In this document: positions 8,920 through 17,639 of the stretch, piece after piece | Layout: each line of letters begins with the position of its first letter | Position numbering within the stretch: position 1 is the stretch's first letter | Assembly (NCBI GenBank): GCA_007128135.1 | Contig: SKYA01000060.1 | Coordinates: 1-46,055, forward strand | DNA: 46,055 bases | From: Paracoccaceae bacterium | Lineage (GTDB): Bacteria; Pseudomonadota; Alphaproteobacteria; Rhodobacterales; Rhodobacteraceae | Direction of reading: 5' to 3' | Position numbers and translations under genes: made by a program | The notes under the pieces: model-generated | The model's database searches: none | What the model was told of the DNA's origin: nothing | The model's input: only the letters and a program-made list of their open reading frames with translations

Positions 8920-10788
8920 ATGACCCGGAACGACAACCCTGCCGATCCCTTCAAGAAGGCACTGTCCGAGACCGCGCGGACCATGGCCGATGCGCCCGAT
9001 CTTGCCGTCACCTATTCGGTTGATCCGGCCGGGCTGAGCGGCGACACGATGCGCCTGCCGCAGGTCACGCGCCGCATGACCCGTGACGAGGTCCTGCTTG
9101 CACGCGGCACTGCCGACACGCTGGCCCTGCGCCACCGCTACCACGATGCCCCGACCCATGCCCGCTACCTGCCGCAGGGCCAGATGGCGCGCGACCTCTA
9201 TCAGGCGATGGAAGAGGCCCGCTGCGAGGCCGTGGGCGCACGCCACATGCCCGGCACGGCAAGGAATATCGATGCGCGCATCGTCCACGAGGCCACCCGC
9301 AAGGGCTATGCCCAGATCCGCGACCGACAGGATGCGCCGCTGCCGGTGGCCGCGTCCTACATGATCCGGCAGGCCGCGACCGGGCGTCCGCTGCCCGAAG
9401 GGGCGGCCCATGTGCTTGACCTGTGGCGCGGCTTCATCGAGGAGCGTGCGGGCGGCACGCTGGAAAACCTTGATGTGGTGCTGGCCGATCAGGCCGCCTT
9501 CGCCCGCTTCGCCCGCCAGATCATCGAGGATCTGGGCTATGGCGACCAGCTGGGCGATGACCCCGACGACAGCGGCGACGAGGAAGAGGGGACCGGGGAC
9601 GACAGCGACGAGCAGCCCGACGAGCCGGAGAACCCCGACAGCCAGGGCCAGGAGGACGAGGGCGAGGACGACAGCGAGGAGGACAGCTCGGCCCAGGACA
9701 GCGCACAGGCCGACGCGGCGCTCGATCAGGACGCCGAGGACGAGATGTCCGAAGAGACCGAACTGCCCGAGGGCGAGGCCCCGCTCGACCCCCCCGCCCC
9801 GCCGCCGCATTCCGAGGCCAGCGCCGACTACAAGGTCTTCTCGACCCAGTATGACGAGGAACTGCGCGCCGAGGATCTGGCCGATCCCGCCGAACTGGAA
9901 CGGTTGCGCGCCTATCTCGACAAGCAGCTGGAACCGCTGAAAGGGGCCGTCTCGCGGCTGGCCAACAAGTTGCAGCGCCGCCTTCAGGCGCAGCAGAACC
10001 GCTCGTGGCTGTTCGATCTGGAGGAAGGCATCCTCGATGCCGGACGGCTGGCGCGCGTCGTGGCCAACCCGACCACGCCGCTCTCGTTCAAGCAGGAAAA
10101 GGACACCGAATTCCGCGACACCGTGGTGACACTGCTGCTGGACAATTCCGGCTCGATGCGCGGCCGGCCGATCTCCATCGCCGCGATCTGCGCCGATGTC
10201 CTGGCGCGCACGCTGGAACGGTGCGACGTGAAGGTCGAGATCCTCGGCTTCACCACCCGCGCGTGGAAGGGCGGGCAATCGCGCGAGCGCTGGCTTCAGG
10301 AGGGGCGCAGCCTGCAGCCGGGGCGGCTGAACGACCTGCGCCACATCATCTACAAGCAGGCCGATGCGCCCTGGCGCCGGGTGCGGCTCAATCTCGGGCT
10401 GATGATGAAAGAGGGCCTGCTGAAAGAGAATATCGACGGAGAGGCGCTGGAATGGGCGCACCGGCGGATGCTGGCCCGACCCGAGGCCCGGCGTATCCTG
10501 ATGGTCATCTCGGACGGCGCGCCGGTGGACGACTCCACCCTTTCGGTGAATCCGGCGAATTATCTTGAAAAGCACCTGCGCGACGTGATCGCCATGGTCG
10601 AGCGGCGCAAACTGGTGGAACTGCTCGCCATCGGCATCGGTCATGACGTCACGCGCTATTACGAGCGCGCGGTCACCATCACCGATGTCGAGCAACTGGC
10701 AGGCGCGATGACCGAACAGCTTGCGGCACTGTTCGACAAGGACCCGCGCGCACGGGCACGGTTTGCCGGTATCCGGCGCGCGGTCTGA
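8920..10788 (+). CDS. cobT: Aerobic cobaltochelatase subunit CobT
   Basis: CobT forms the ring complex with CobS that drives CobN in cobalt insertion during aerobic cobalamin synthesis. The 622-residue protein has the family layout: an N-terminal helical domain, an acidic linker (about residues 210-293, long runs of Asp and Glu), and a C-terminal von Willebrand A domain. The metal-ion-dependent adhesion site is intact, DNSGS at 408-412, and [11 protein letters not shown] supplies a later site residue. This is the aerobic-pathway CobT, not the unrelated phosphoribosyltransferase that shares the name. A pair of inverted REP-like elements starts just after its stop codon. Confidence 0.96.
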   Translation: MTRNDNPADPFKKALSETARTMADAPDLAVTYSVDPAGLSGDTMRLPQVTRRMTRDEVLLARGTADTLALRHRYHDAPTHARYLPQGQMARDLYQAMEEARCEAVGARHMPGTARNIDARIVHEATRKGYAQIRDRQDAPLPVAASYMIRQAATGRPLPEGAAHVLDLWRGFIEERAGGTLENLDVVLADQAAFARFARQIIEDLGYGDQLGDDPDDSGDEEEGTGDDSDEQPDEPENPDSQGQEDEGEDDSEEDSSAQDSAQADAALDQDAEDEMSEETELPEGEAPLDPPAPPPHSEASADYKVFSTQYDEELRAEDLADPAELERLRAYLDKQLEPLKGAVSRLANKLQRRLQAQQNRSWLFDLEEGILDAGRLARVVANPTTPLSFKQEKDTEFRDTVVTLLLDNSGSMRGRPISIAAICADVLARTLERCDVKVEILGFTTRAWKGGQSRERWLQEGRSLQPGRLNDLRHIIYKQADAPWRRVRLNLGLMMKEGLLKENIDGEALEWAHRRMLARPEARRILMVISDGAPVDDSTLSVNPANYLEKHLRDVIAMVERRKLVELLAIGIGHDVTRYYERAVTITDVEQLAGAMTEQLAALFDKDPRARARFAGIRRAV

Positions 10789-10790
10789 AA

Positions 10791-10830
10791 CCGCAGTGTC
10801 GAGGGTGGGTGCACAGCACCCACCCTACGG
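10791..10830. repeat. REP-like palindromic element, left arm of an inverted pair
   Basis: The core 10801-10830 is the exact reverse complement of 10882-10911 over 30 bp; the match continues outward to 10791 with two mismatches in the added 10 bp. Each arm is itself a near-palindrome built on GGGTGGGTGC and GCACCCACCC. The pair is separated by 51 bp and lies directly after cobT. Confidence 0.92.
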
Positions 10831-10881
10831 GGCGCAACGCAGGTTCATGCCGCATCCGCCACCTGCCCGAATGACGGTTCC

Positions 10882-10921
10882 CCGTAGGGTGGGTGCTGTG
10901 CACCCACCCTCCACAGTGCGG
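10882..10921. repeat. REP-like palindromic element, right arm of an inverted pair
   Basis: Inverted partner of the element at 10791-10830, with 30 identical base pairs in 10882-10911. It ends 43 bp before the ABC-F start codon. A related, diverged copy occurs at 43758-43791, so this is an interspersed family. Confidence 0.92.
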
Positions 10922-10964
10922 CCTCCCCTTGACGCTGCCCGGCTTAGCAGGCACTTGCCGTGTC

Positions 10965-12839
10965 ATGTTGCAGATCGACGATATCTCCTTCTCCATCGAT
11001 GGCCGCCCCCTCTTTGCAGGGGCCTCGGCGCGCATACCGGCAGGGCACAAGGTGGGGCTTGTCGGGCGCAATGGCGCCGGCAAGACCACCCTCTTCCGGC
11101 TGATCCGGGGCGAAATGGCGCTGGAGGGCGGCGCGATCAGCCTGCCTGCGCGTGCGCGCATCGGCGGTGTCGCGCAGGAGGTGCCCTCCTCCGCGACCTC
11201 GCTGATCGACACTGTTCTGCAAGCCGATACCGAGCGCGCGCGGCTGATGGCAGAGGCAGCAACGGCCTCTGCCCCTGCACGCATCGCCGAGATCCAGATG
11301 CGGCTGGCCGATATCGACGCCTGGTCCGCCGAGGGACGCGCCAGCGCGATCCTCAAGGGGCTGGGCTTCGACACCGAGGCCCAGGCCCGTCCCTGTTCCG
11401 ATTTCTCGGGCGGCTGGCGGATGCGGGTGGCGCTGGCGGGGGTGCTGTTCGCCCAGCCCGACCTGCTGCTGCTCGACGAGCCGACCAACTATCTCGACCT
11501 CGAAGGCGCGCTCTGGCTCGAATCCTATCTCGCGCGCTACCCGCATACGGTCATCATCATCAGCCATGACAGGGGCCTGCTGAACCGGGCGGTGGACCAT
11601 ATCCTGCATCTGGAGGAGGGCAGGCTCACCCTCTATGCCGGCGGCTATGACGTCTTTGCCCGCACCCGCGCCGAGCAGCGCGCTGTCCTTGCCGCCGAGG
11701 CAGCCAAGGTCGCGGCCCGGCGCGCGCACATGCAGAAATTCGTGGACCGTTTCCGCGCCCAGGCAACCAAGGCGCGCCAGGCGCAGTCGCGCCTGAAGAT
11801 GCTGGAAAAGCTGCAACCCATCACGCCCCCCTCGGAAGCGGCGCGCCATGTCTTCACCTTCCCCGAGCCCGAGGAGCTTTCGCCCCCCATCCTGCGGCTC
11901 GAGGATGCGGCCGTGGGCTATGGTGGCCCGCCCGTGCTGCGCGGCCTCAACCTGCGGATCGACCAGGATGACCGCATCGCGCTGCTGGGCCGCAATGGCG
12001 AGGGCAAATCAACGCTGTCGAAACTGCTGGCCGGCAAGCTGCCCTGCACCGGCACGCTCACCCGCGCCTCGAAACTGCGTGTGGGCTATTTCGCGCAGCA
12101 TCAGGTCGAAGAACTGGAACTTGACGAAACCCCCCTGCAACACCTGCAACGCGCAAGGCCCCATGAGGCCCCGCCCCGGCTGCGGGCGCGGCTGGCGGGG
12201 TTCGGGCTGATGGCGGAACAGGCCGAGACCGTGGTGGCGCGCCTTTCGGGCGGGCAGAAGGCGCGGCTGTCGCTGCTGCTGGCCACGCTCGATGCGCCGC
12301 ATCTGCTGATCCTTGACGAGCCGACCAACCATCTGGACATGGAAAGCCGCGAGGCGCTGGTCGAGGCGCTGAGCGCCTATTCGGGCGCCGTGGTGCTGGT
12401 CAGCCATGACATGCACCTGCTGTCGCTGGTGGCCGACCGGCTGTGGCTGGTCGCGGGCGGGGGGGTCGCCCCATACGAGGGCGATCTGGAAAGCTACCGG
12501 GCCCTGCTGCTGTCGGGCGAGGGCAAGCCCGCACGCGAAAAGCCTGGGGCAGCGCCGAAGCGGCCCCCCCGCCGCGCCAGCCGCGACGAGATTCTTGCCC
12601 TGCGCGGCGCCCTGCGCAAATCCGAAAGCCGCATCGAGAAGCTGGAAGAGATGCGCGACAAGCTGGCCACGAAACTGGCGGACGCGGCGCTCTACGAGGA
12701 GGCACGGCTGCACGAACTGCAGGTCTGGCAGGCCAAATATGCCGAGGTGATGGACGGGCTCGACCGGGCCGAGGCCCTCTGGATCGCCGCGCAGGAGGCG
12801 CTGGATGCCGCCCTTGACCCCGAACTCAGCCAATCATGA
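10965..12839 (+). CDS. ABC-F family ATPase (YheS/Uup-like)
   Basis: A 624-residue cytoplasmic protein with two ABC nucleotide-binding domains and no membrane segment, the ABC-F plan. Members act on ribosomes or in DNA metabolism rather than transport. Walker A motifs are GRNGAGKTT (34-42) and GRNGEGKST (about 342-350); signature motifs are FSGGWRMR and LSGGQKAR; Walker B/D-loops are LLDEPTNYLD and ILDEPTNHLD. A basic linker between the domains (RAHMQKFVDRFRAQATKARQ) fits the P-site tRNA interaction motif, and the C-terminus is coiled coil. The ATG at 10965 starts the first domain directly, although its ribosome site is poor. Its last 14 bp overlap the convergent DUF6456 gene. Confidence 0.9.
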   Translation: MLQIDDISFSIDGRPLFAGASARIPAGHKVGLVGRNGAGKTTLFRLIRGEMALEGGAISLPARARIGGVAQEVPSSATSLIDTVLQADTERARLMAEAATASAPARIAEIQMRLADIDAWSAEGRASAILKGLGFDTEAQARPCSDFSGGWRMRVALAGVLFAQPDLLLLDEPTNYLDLEGALWLESYLARYPHTVIIISHDRGLLNRAVDHILHLEEGRLTLYAGGYDVFARTRAEQRAVLAAEAAKVAARRAHMQKFVDRFRAQATKARQAQSRLKMLEKLQPITPPSEAARHVFTFPEPEELSPPILRLEDAAVGYGGPPVLRGLNLRIDQDDRIALLGRNGEGKSTLSKLLAGKLPCTGTLTRASKLRVGYFAQHQVEELELDETPLQHLQRARPHEAPPRLRARLAGFGLMAEQAETVVARLSGGQKARLSLLLATLDAPHLLILDEPTNHLDMESREALVEALSAYSGAVVLVSHDMHLLSLVADRLWLVAGGGVAPYEGDLESYRALLLSGEGKPAREKPGAAPKRPPRRASRDEILALRGALRKSESRIEKLEEMRDKLATKLADAALYEEARLHELQVWQAKYAEVMDGLDRAEALWIAAQEALDAALDPELSQS

Positions 12840-13911
12840 GATGGCTCTCGCCCATCTTGCGATGATGGCGGCTCAGACGCTGCAGGGCAATGCGCAGCAC
12901 GATCTTGCCCGAACGCGCCGACCAGCCCAGCGCCGTCTCGGCCGATTCGACGCCTTCCAGCCGGCAGCAGCAGCGCAGCACCATGTCACCCAGTCCCGGC
13001 CCGAGGTCGCGCAACACCTCGAGTATCCGCTGCCGCGCGGCCCTTGTGCCGGGCGGTGCGATATTCGGACCCGGAATGGCCTTGCACTCGAGCGCCAGGA
13101 TGAACTCCTGCGCCGTAACCAGCGCGACGGTGTCGAGCTGCGCCATGACGAAATCCTCGCGCAACCGTTCGGCCGCCTGCACCAGTTCGGGGCCAAGAAA
13201 GGGCGCGCCGGTCTTGTCGCGCCGACGCGCCAGGACATTGACCGGGCTTTCGGTCGCCCCGTAGCGGATGCGGCGGAACGTAGACTCGTCCTGTCCATCG
13301 CCGCGCGCGGCATTCTCTGCCGCGCCCCGGGCATTGCGCAACTCCGCCCGGCCCGTGGCCGAAATCACATAGCTCAGCACGCGCCCCTGACGGCGGCAGG
13401 TGATCCACTCCTTCAGCGCCATGGCCTCGGCCACGGCGCGGTCGATGACCGCGATCCGCTGCGCGACACCCTGCGCATCGTCGCGCGTGATCACGGCGCG
13501 CGGCATGTCCGGGGCCACGATCAGGATCGCATCACCACTGGCCAGATGCGACAGGCAGCGCAGGCTTTCGTCGTCGAGGACCGCGTCCATCAGGGGTTCG
13601 GAACGTTTCGGCGAAGAAGACATCATCGGGGCAGGCTCCGGTTCGGGAAGGGGGGAAGTGCCGTCACGCAGGGCGCGATCGAGCTTGCGCAGGGCATCAT
13701 CGACCAGCGGATCGTCGCGCCGGTTCTCGAACCGGCGCACCTGGCGCATCACGGTAGAGGCATGGCAGCCATGGTCACGCGCCAGCGCCCGCAGAGAACG
13801 ACCTTCAGCAGTATGAGACAGATACAGCCGCACGCCTGCGGGGATCCAGTCGGGCAGGCGATCCACCTGCAGCAAATCACCGCCGTCTGCGACACAGTCA
13901 CGAGCAGACAT
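12826..13911 (-). CDS. DUF6456 domain protein with N-terminal helix-turn-helix
   Basis: A 361-residue protein. Residues about 25-65 (GVRLYLSHTAEGRSLRALARDHGCHASTVMRQVRRFE, given here only as a region) look like a helix-turn-helix with a long recognition helix. The C-terminal half matches what I recall as DUF6456: GAPFLGPELVQAAERL, then RCCCRLEGVESAET and the end SGKIVLRIALQRLSRH. Its function is not established; DNA binding is inferred. A TTG start at 13941 is possible, but the ATG at 13911 follows AAGGGAGCAAGG and is preferred. It is divergent from the DUF6477 gene, the two sharing a 194-bp promoter region with a palindrome and a CtrA-like box. Confidence 0.75.
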   Translation of the reverse strand: MSARDCVADGGDLLQVDRLPDWIPAGVRLYLSHTAEGRSLRALARDHGCHASTVMRQVRRFENRRDDPLVDDALRKLDRALRDGTSPLPEPEPAPMMSSSPKRSEPLMDAVLDDESLRCLSHLASGDAILIVAPDMPRAVITRDDAQGVAQRIAVIDRAVAEAMALKEWITCRRQGRVLSYVISATGRAELRNARGAAENAARGDGQDESTFRRIRYGATESPVNVLARRRDKTGAPFLGPELVQAAERLREDFVMAQLDTVALVTAQEFILALECKAIPGPNIAPPGTRAARQRILEVLRDLGPGLGDMVLRCCCRLEGVESAETALGWSARSGKIVLRIALQRLSRHHRKMGESHLMIG

Positions 13912-13997
13912 ATCGCGCCTTGCTCCCTTCGCAATTTTCAACTTATGGTTGCTTTAGTTACTAGAAAGTTAATCGTTTACCGCACTATTCCAGAATG

Positions 13998-14012
13998 CTA
14001 ACGATTCGCTAA
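13998..14012. promoter_or_regulatory. CtrA-like box with an internal GANTC site
   Basis: CTAA-CGATTCG-CTAA has the spacing of the CtrA consensus TTAA-N7-TTAA and matches 6 of its 8 specified bases. The 7-bp spacer contains GATTC (14003-14007), a CcrM methylation site. The combination suggests cell-cycle control but is not proof. Confidence 0.4.
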
Positions 14013-14022
14013 ATCCCTTTGA

Positions 14023-14036
14023 ACCGAGCGCTCGGT
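14023..14036. promoter_or_regulatory. Perfect 14-bp palindrome, candidate TetR-family operator
   Basis: ACCGAGCGCTCGGT is a complete palindrome lying 11 bp from the CtrA-like box. Palindromes of this kind are typical TetR-family operators. No TetR-type gene is in the window. Confidence 0.5.
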
Positions 14037-14105
14037 CACTTATGCCACAACGCAACAGCTTAGATTTCATGCGATTATCGTTGGGTCAAAATACGGAGAC
14101 CCTAC

Positions 14106-14459
14106 ATGAGCGCCCTGCCCTTTGCCCTGGATACCCTGACCAGACCTCGCCTTATGGTTGTTGCATCGCGTTACGCGCTTGGCGAGTATGACCGCAACAC
14201 GCTGCTGCCCAGACTGCTTGCCCTGCCGGTCGGCCGCCCCCTTCCGGAACCTGCCGAGGCACTTGAGCAACTCATCGCGCGCGAACGCACGCTCGAGCAG
14301 GCGCGCAGGCGCCACGATGCCGGCTGGCGCGCCTCGGACCATGTCGCGGTGATGACGGCGCTTCTGCACGAGGTGCAAGCCTGCGTCCCCGCCATCGAGC
14401 CCGTGCCCGCCAGCCCGCCCGGGCCCGGGTCCTGGCCGCGACCGATGTCCTGCCTATGA
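14106..14459 (+). CDS. DUF6477 family protein
   Basis: A 117-residue soluble protein of unknown function that I recognise as the DUF6477 family of Rhodobacteraceae, usually beside a DUF6456 gene. The N-terminal half holds MVVASRYALGEYDRNTLLPR; the middle is helical with many charged residues (LEQLIARERTLEQARRRHDAGW); the C-terminus is rich in Pro and Gly and may be disordered. The ATG at 14106 follows CGGAGACCC. Its 3' end overlaps the convergent dusA gene by 6 bp. Confidence 0.72.
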   Translation: MSALPFALDTLTRPRLMVVASRYALGEYDRNTLLPRLLALPVGRPLPEPAEALEQLIARERTLEQARRRHDAGWRASDHVAVMTALLHEVQACVPAIEPVPASPPGPGSWPRPMSCL

Positions 14460-15455
14460 CCCGGCGCGCGCGACCTCGGCTTCCTGCATGGCGGTCAGCG
14501 CGGACTCGAGCACGCCCAGCCCGGCCCCCGGCCTGTGCGCCTGCTCCGACAGCACCCGGCGCCAGAACCGCGCGCCGGGGTGCCCGGCAAACAGGCCCAG
14601 CATGTGCCGCGTGATCGCGGCAAGCCGTGTGCCCCGGGCCAGTTCCCGCACGATATAGGGCCGCATCAGCGCGACCGCGCCCTGCCGGTCAGATTGCGCC
14701 TGCGCGCCAAAGATCTCGGCATCGGCACCCAGCAGCAGATCCCCCGGCCGCTGATAGGCCGCCCGCCCGATCATCACCCCGTCCAGCCCCTGATCGAGAA
14801 ACGCCCGCGCCTGCGCCAGCGTGGTGATCCCGCCATTGATCGTGATCCGCAACTCCGGGAAGGCGCGCTTCATGGCCAGAACCAGCGCATGATCCAGCGG
14901 CGGGATCTCGCGGTTCTCCTTCGGCGAGAGCCCCGCCAGCCAGGCTTTGCGCGCATGGATGATGACATGGCCGACCCCGGCGCGCGCCACTGTCTCGAGA
15001 AAGGCGGGCAGGGTCCGCTCGGGTTCCTGATCATCCACCCCGATGCGGCATTTCACCGTGATCCTGGCCGGGCTGGCCGCGATCATGGCGCGACAGATTT
15101 CGGCAACGCGCTCCGGCTGCTCCATCAGCACCGCGCCGAAACAGCCCGACTGCACCCGATCCGACGGGCAGCCGCAATTGAGATTGATCTCACGATAGCC
15201 AGCCTGCCAGCCCATCGCGGACGCCTGCGCCAGTTCCACGGGGTCCGATCCGCCCAGTTGCAGCACGACAGGATGCTCGGCCGGATCATGGCGCAGCAGG
15301 TGAACCGCCTGCCCGCGCACAAGCGCAGGTGCCGTCACCATCTCGGTATACAGCGTCGTGTGCCGCGACAGGCAACGATGGAAGTACCGGCAATGCCGGT
15401 CGGTCCAGTCCATCATGGGTGCCACGGATAATCTGGCGTCCTGATTTGTTTCCAT
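14454..15455 (-). CDS. dusA: tRNA-dihydrouridine synthase DusA
   Basis: DusA reduces uridine to dihydrouridine at positions 20 and 20a of the tRNA D-loop, using FMN and NADPH. The 333-residue protein starts in the FMN-binding strand (SVAPMMDWTDRHCRYF) and carries the catalytic cysteine in NCGCPSDRVQSG (Cys96). INGGITT and DGVMIGRAAYQRP form the phosphate-binding part of the barrel, and the C-terminal helical domain is present. The HAVLAGLSPKENR-like stretch (KAWLAGLSPKENREIPPL) is typical of the DusA subfamily. The start ATG at 15455 has only a weak ribosome site. Single gene, convergent with the DUF6477 gene. Confidence 0.94.
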   Translation of the reverse strand: METNQDARLSVAPMMDWTDRHCRYFHRCLSRHTTLYTEMVTAPALVRGQAVHLLRHDPAEHPVVLQLGGSDPVELAQASAMGWQAGYREINLNCGCPSDRVQSGCFGAVLMEQPERVAEICRAMIAASPARITVKCRIGVDDQEPERTLPAFLETVARAGVGHVIIHARKAWLAGLSPKENREIPPLDHALVLAMKRAFPELRITINGGITTLAQARAFLDQGLDGVMIGRAAYQRPGDLLLGADAEIFGAQAQSDRQGAVALMRPYIVRELARGTRLAAITRHMLGLFAGHPGARFWRRVLSEQAHRPGAGLGVLESALTAMQEAEVARAGS

Positions 15456-15865
15456 TTCACGTCTTCAAACTCTTGGCGGCATAAGTGGCGCATGCTCCGG
15501 TACGCCCGATATCCCCGGTTCTGCCCCGTCTCATGGCGGCTCTTCGCATACAAGAGCCACACAGGACAATGGCCTCCATCACCCCGGCTCCGCTCTGATG
15601 CGTGGCCTTGCGACCCGGTCCGGCGAAAGGCTGACCCGCGCAACCGCCGCGACCGTAGCCGGAACATGACAGTCGCATCGGCGTTGCGATCAGGACCCCG
15701 GCGCTTCTGTCACAGCAGCGGCGGCTGGGCCGCCGGTCCTGAGCCAGTACGAAGGGGCGGCGCGCGTATCGGCAAGTGGCGGTCGGCGCACAGGCCGGCA
15801 CGCGCACGCCCCCCAACTGCTCCAACGACCCGAAAGACACCGGCCGACAGGCCCTGCCATGCTCG
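15456..15865. other. Intergenic region between dusA and the large membrane-protein gene
   Basis: 410 bp with no recognisable gene. Several frames are open on both strands, but the translations are Arg/Pro/Ala rich, have no ribosome site, and resemble no family. It holds a GGCGGC-TGG-GCCGCC hairpin at about 15719-15733 and next to it a sequence (about 15735-15757) like the TCCTGAGC...GAAGG repeat known from many alphaproteobacterial intergenic regions. The dusA promoter should lie at its left end. Confidence 0.5.
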
Positions 15866-17560
15866 TCAGAGGCCCTCCGCGCCATCGAGGAGTTCCAGCA
15901 TTTCCGCGCGTTGCGCCTCGAGCGCGGCGAGAATTTCGGCACGAAAATCCGCGCGGTTGTTGCGTTCCTCGATCTTCAGCGCCACCGCATCCGTGCCCAG
16001 CGCCAGCACACCCCCCACCAACGGCACAGTCGCGAGCAGCGCCCGCGCGCCAAGCCGAAGCACACCGCGCCGTAGCAGCCGCGTGATGACGCGCTGCGCG
16101 ACCAACGCGCCCAATGTCCCGATCGCGACCGAACCGCCGACCCTTGCCTCGATCCGGCTGGCCATGCCCAGGCTGCGCAATTCCGGCAGGGGCGGGAAGG
16201 AGGGAAACTCCGCCACGACCCGCAGCCGACCGGGGTTCACTCCGGTGAGCGCTTGCGTACCAAGCGCTGCCTCCTCGGCCTGCAGCACCGCACGCGCCTC
16301 GGCCAGACCCAGCGCATCCAGCCGGTCGGCGAGCGCGCCAAGATGCGTCTCGCTGTCCAGCGCCGTGCTCAACCGCGCAGCCAGATGCGCCTCCATTGCG
16401 GCCTCGGCGTCGCCGCTCACCCATCCACTGAGCGCCACGCCGATACGCCAGTATTCCGCGCTCAGCGCATAATAGCCGTCGAGGAAAGGGTCTATCTGTT
16501 CCTCCATCGCGTCGAAACCGGCATCGACCAGAGCGCGCATCGCCTCCATCGCCGCGGTATCCTGTTCCGCGAGCGCCGCGCGACCCGCGCTGATGCGGGC
16601 ATGCGACCCTGATGGGTAGAGCGTCATCCCGATTCGCTCGACCCCGATCTGGACCTGCGCGACCGGGCGCGCTTCGGGCTCTTGTGCGGCAAGCCGGGTC
16701 TCGGCGCCCAGCCCGGCCAGAAGGACGATCCCGGCGAGCACGGCCCCGGCCATCAGCGCAGGTCCGTGCGGGGCAGGTGGATCCGGCGCATCCGAGGCGA
16801 CACTGACCGCGCGGGTCCATTCGCGTTCGGGCATCAGCGCAGCAATGGTCAGCCCGGACACAGCGGCGCCGCCCATCGCCAGAGCCAGCGCGGCGAGCAG
16901 CGCCTCGAACAGTGGCGACAACAGGCCCAGCGCTTCGGCATATCCCGACACCCAGGCCATAACCCCCTCGAACAGGCGGTGCGCCGCCAACGCCTCGGCG
17001 ACGAGCGCGCTTGCGGCCGTCGGGCCAGATATCGGGTCTGGCAAGCCGAGCAGCAAACGCAACAGCGCCGAAACCAGCGCGGTCGCGGCAAGTCCCGCCA
17101 CGAACGCCCAGCGCCGCAATGCTGCCGCGTCATGGACAGGGGCATTCATCCATTGTGAGAGACCATCGGCGCGCAGCATGAATGCGATCACGGTCAGGCT
17201 TCCGGCCAGGGTTCCAAGCCAAGCCGCGACGCCCCCTTGCGACAAGTGCAGCAACAGTATCGCGGCAGCGCCCAGACCCGTGACGCCACAAACCAGCACC
17301 CGCAAGACACCGCTCCGCCGCAACCGGAAAAAGGGGTTGGCCGGGTTCTTCGTCTTCAGGCTGTGCCCGAGTGTTACAGCTGCATTGGCGGCCAGTGGCA
17401 CGGCCGCCACAAACCCGAGCGCCACCCACAGGATCAGCGCCAGAACCACCGGCATATGCACGAGGCCAAAAGCACTGAACACCAGGGAGGCCGCCATAAC
17501 CCCCACTGCCGCGCGGACAGGATCTTGCGCCAGCGACACGGCTGCCGGTGAAATCGACAC
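15866..17560 (-). CDS. Large polytopic membrane protein of unknown function
   Basis: A 564-residue protein I do not recognise. The N-terminal half has about seven hydrophobic segments (for example VVLALILWVALGFVAAVPLA and GVTGLGAAAILLLHL), the last near residues 264-285. A hydrophilic, Ala/Glu-rich helical region of about 200 residues follows, with heptad-like stretches. Near the C-terminus is a glycine-rich hydrophobic hairpin (around GGSVAIGTLGALVAQ and ALLATVPLVGGVLALG) bounded by Arg-rich turns, then an amphipathic tail. Start: GTG at 17560 follows a perfect AGGAGG with 6-nt spacing; a TTG at 17629 would add 23 residues and is less likely. It lies downstream of the purine operon in the same direction, about 80 bp after guaD, and could be read through from it or be separate. 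Confidence 0.7.
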   Translation of the reverse strand: MSISPAAVSLAQDPVRAAVGVMAASLVFSAFGLVHMPVVLALILWVALGFVAAVPLAANAAVTLGHSLKTKNPANPFFRLRRSGVLRVLVCGVTGLGAAAILLLHLSQGGVAAWLGTLAGSLTVIAFMLRADGLSQWMNAPVHDAAALRRWAFVAGLAATALVSALLRLLLGLPDPISGPTAASALVAEALAAHRLFEGVMAWVSGYAEALGLLSPLFEALLAALALAMGGAAVSGLTIAALMPEREWTRAVSVASDAPDPPAPHGPALMAGAVLAGIVLLAGLGAETRLAAQEPEARPVAQVQIGVERIGMTLYPSGSHARISAGRAALAEQDTAAMEAMRALVDAGFDAMEEQIDPFLDGYYALSAEYWRIGVALSGWVSGDAEAAMEAHLAARLSTALDSETHLGALADRLDALGLAEARAVLQAEEAALGTQALTGVNPGRLRVVAEFPSFPPLPELRSLGMASRIEARVGGSVAIGTLGALVAQRVITRLLRRGVLRLGARALLATVPLVGGVLALGTDAVALKIEERNNRADFRAEILAALEAQRAEMLELLDGAEGL

Positions 17561-17639
17561 TCTCAACCTCCTGGCCACCCGCAGGAAGAGCCGGACATGG
17601 TGCGAGTATCGCCCGGTCGCAAGTGCCAATCAAGCGCAG

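Larger units (their letters stand above)
13912..14105. promoter_or_regulatory. Divergent promoter region between the DUF6456 and DUF6477 genes
   Basis: An AT-rich 194-bp gap, unusually AT-rich for this genome, from which both genes are read outward. It contains a CtrA-like box (13998-14012) and a perfect 14-bp palindrome (14023-14036), each listed separately. Promoter hexamers could not be assigned with confidence. Confidence 0.6.

Noticed and set aside
8893-10695. 600-residue open frame on the minus strand
   Set aside because: Antisense to cobT; hydrophobic repeats in it are the mirror of the acidic CobT linker.
15457-15942. 161-residue minus-strand frame between dusA and the membrane-protein gene
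   Set aside because: No ribosome site or family; a stretch of it is a probable intergenic repeat read as protein.
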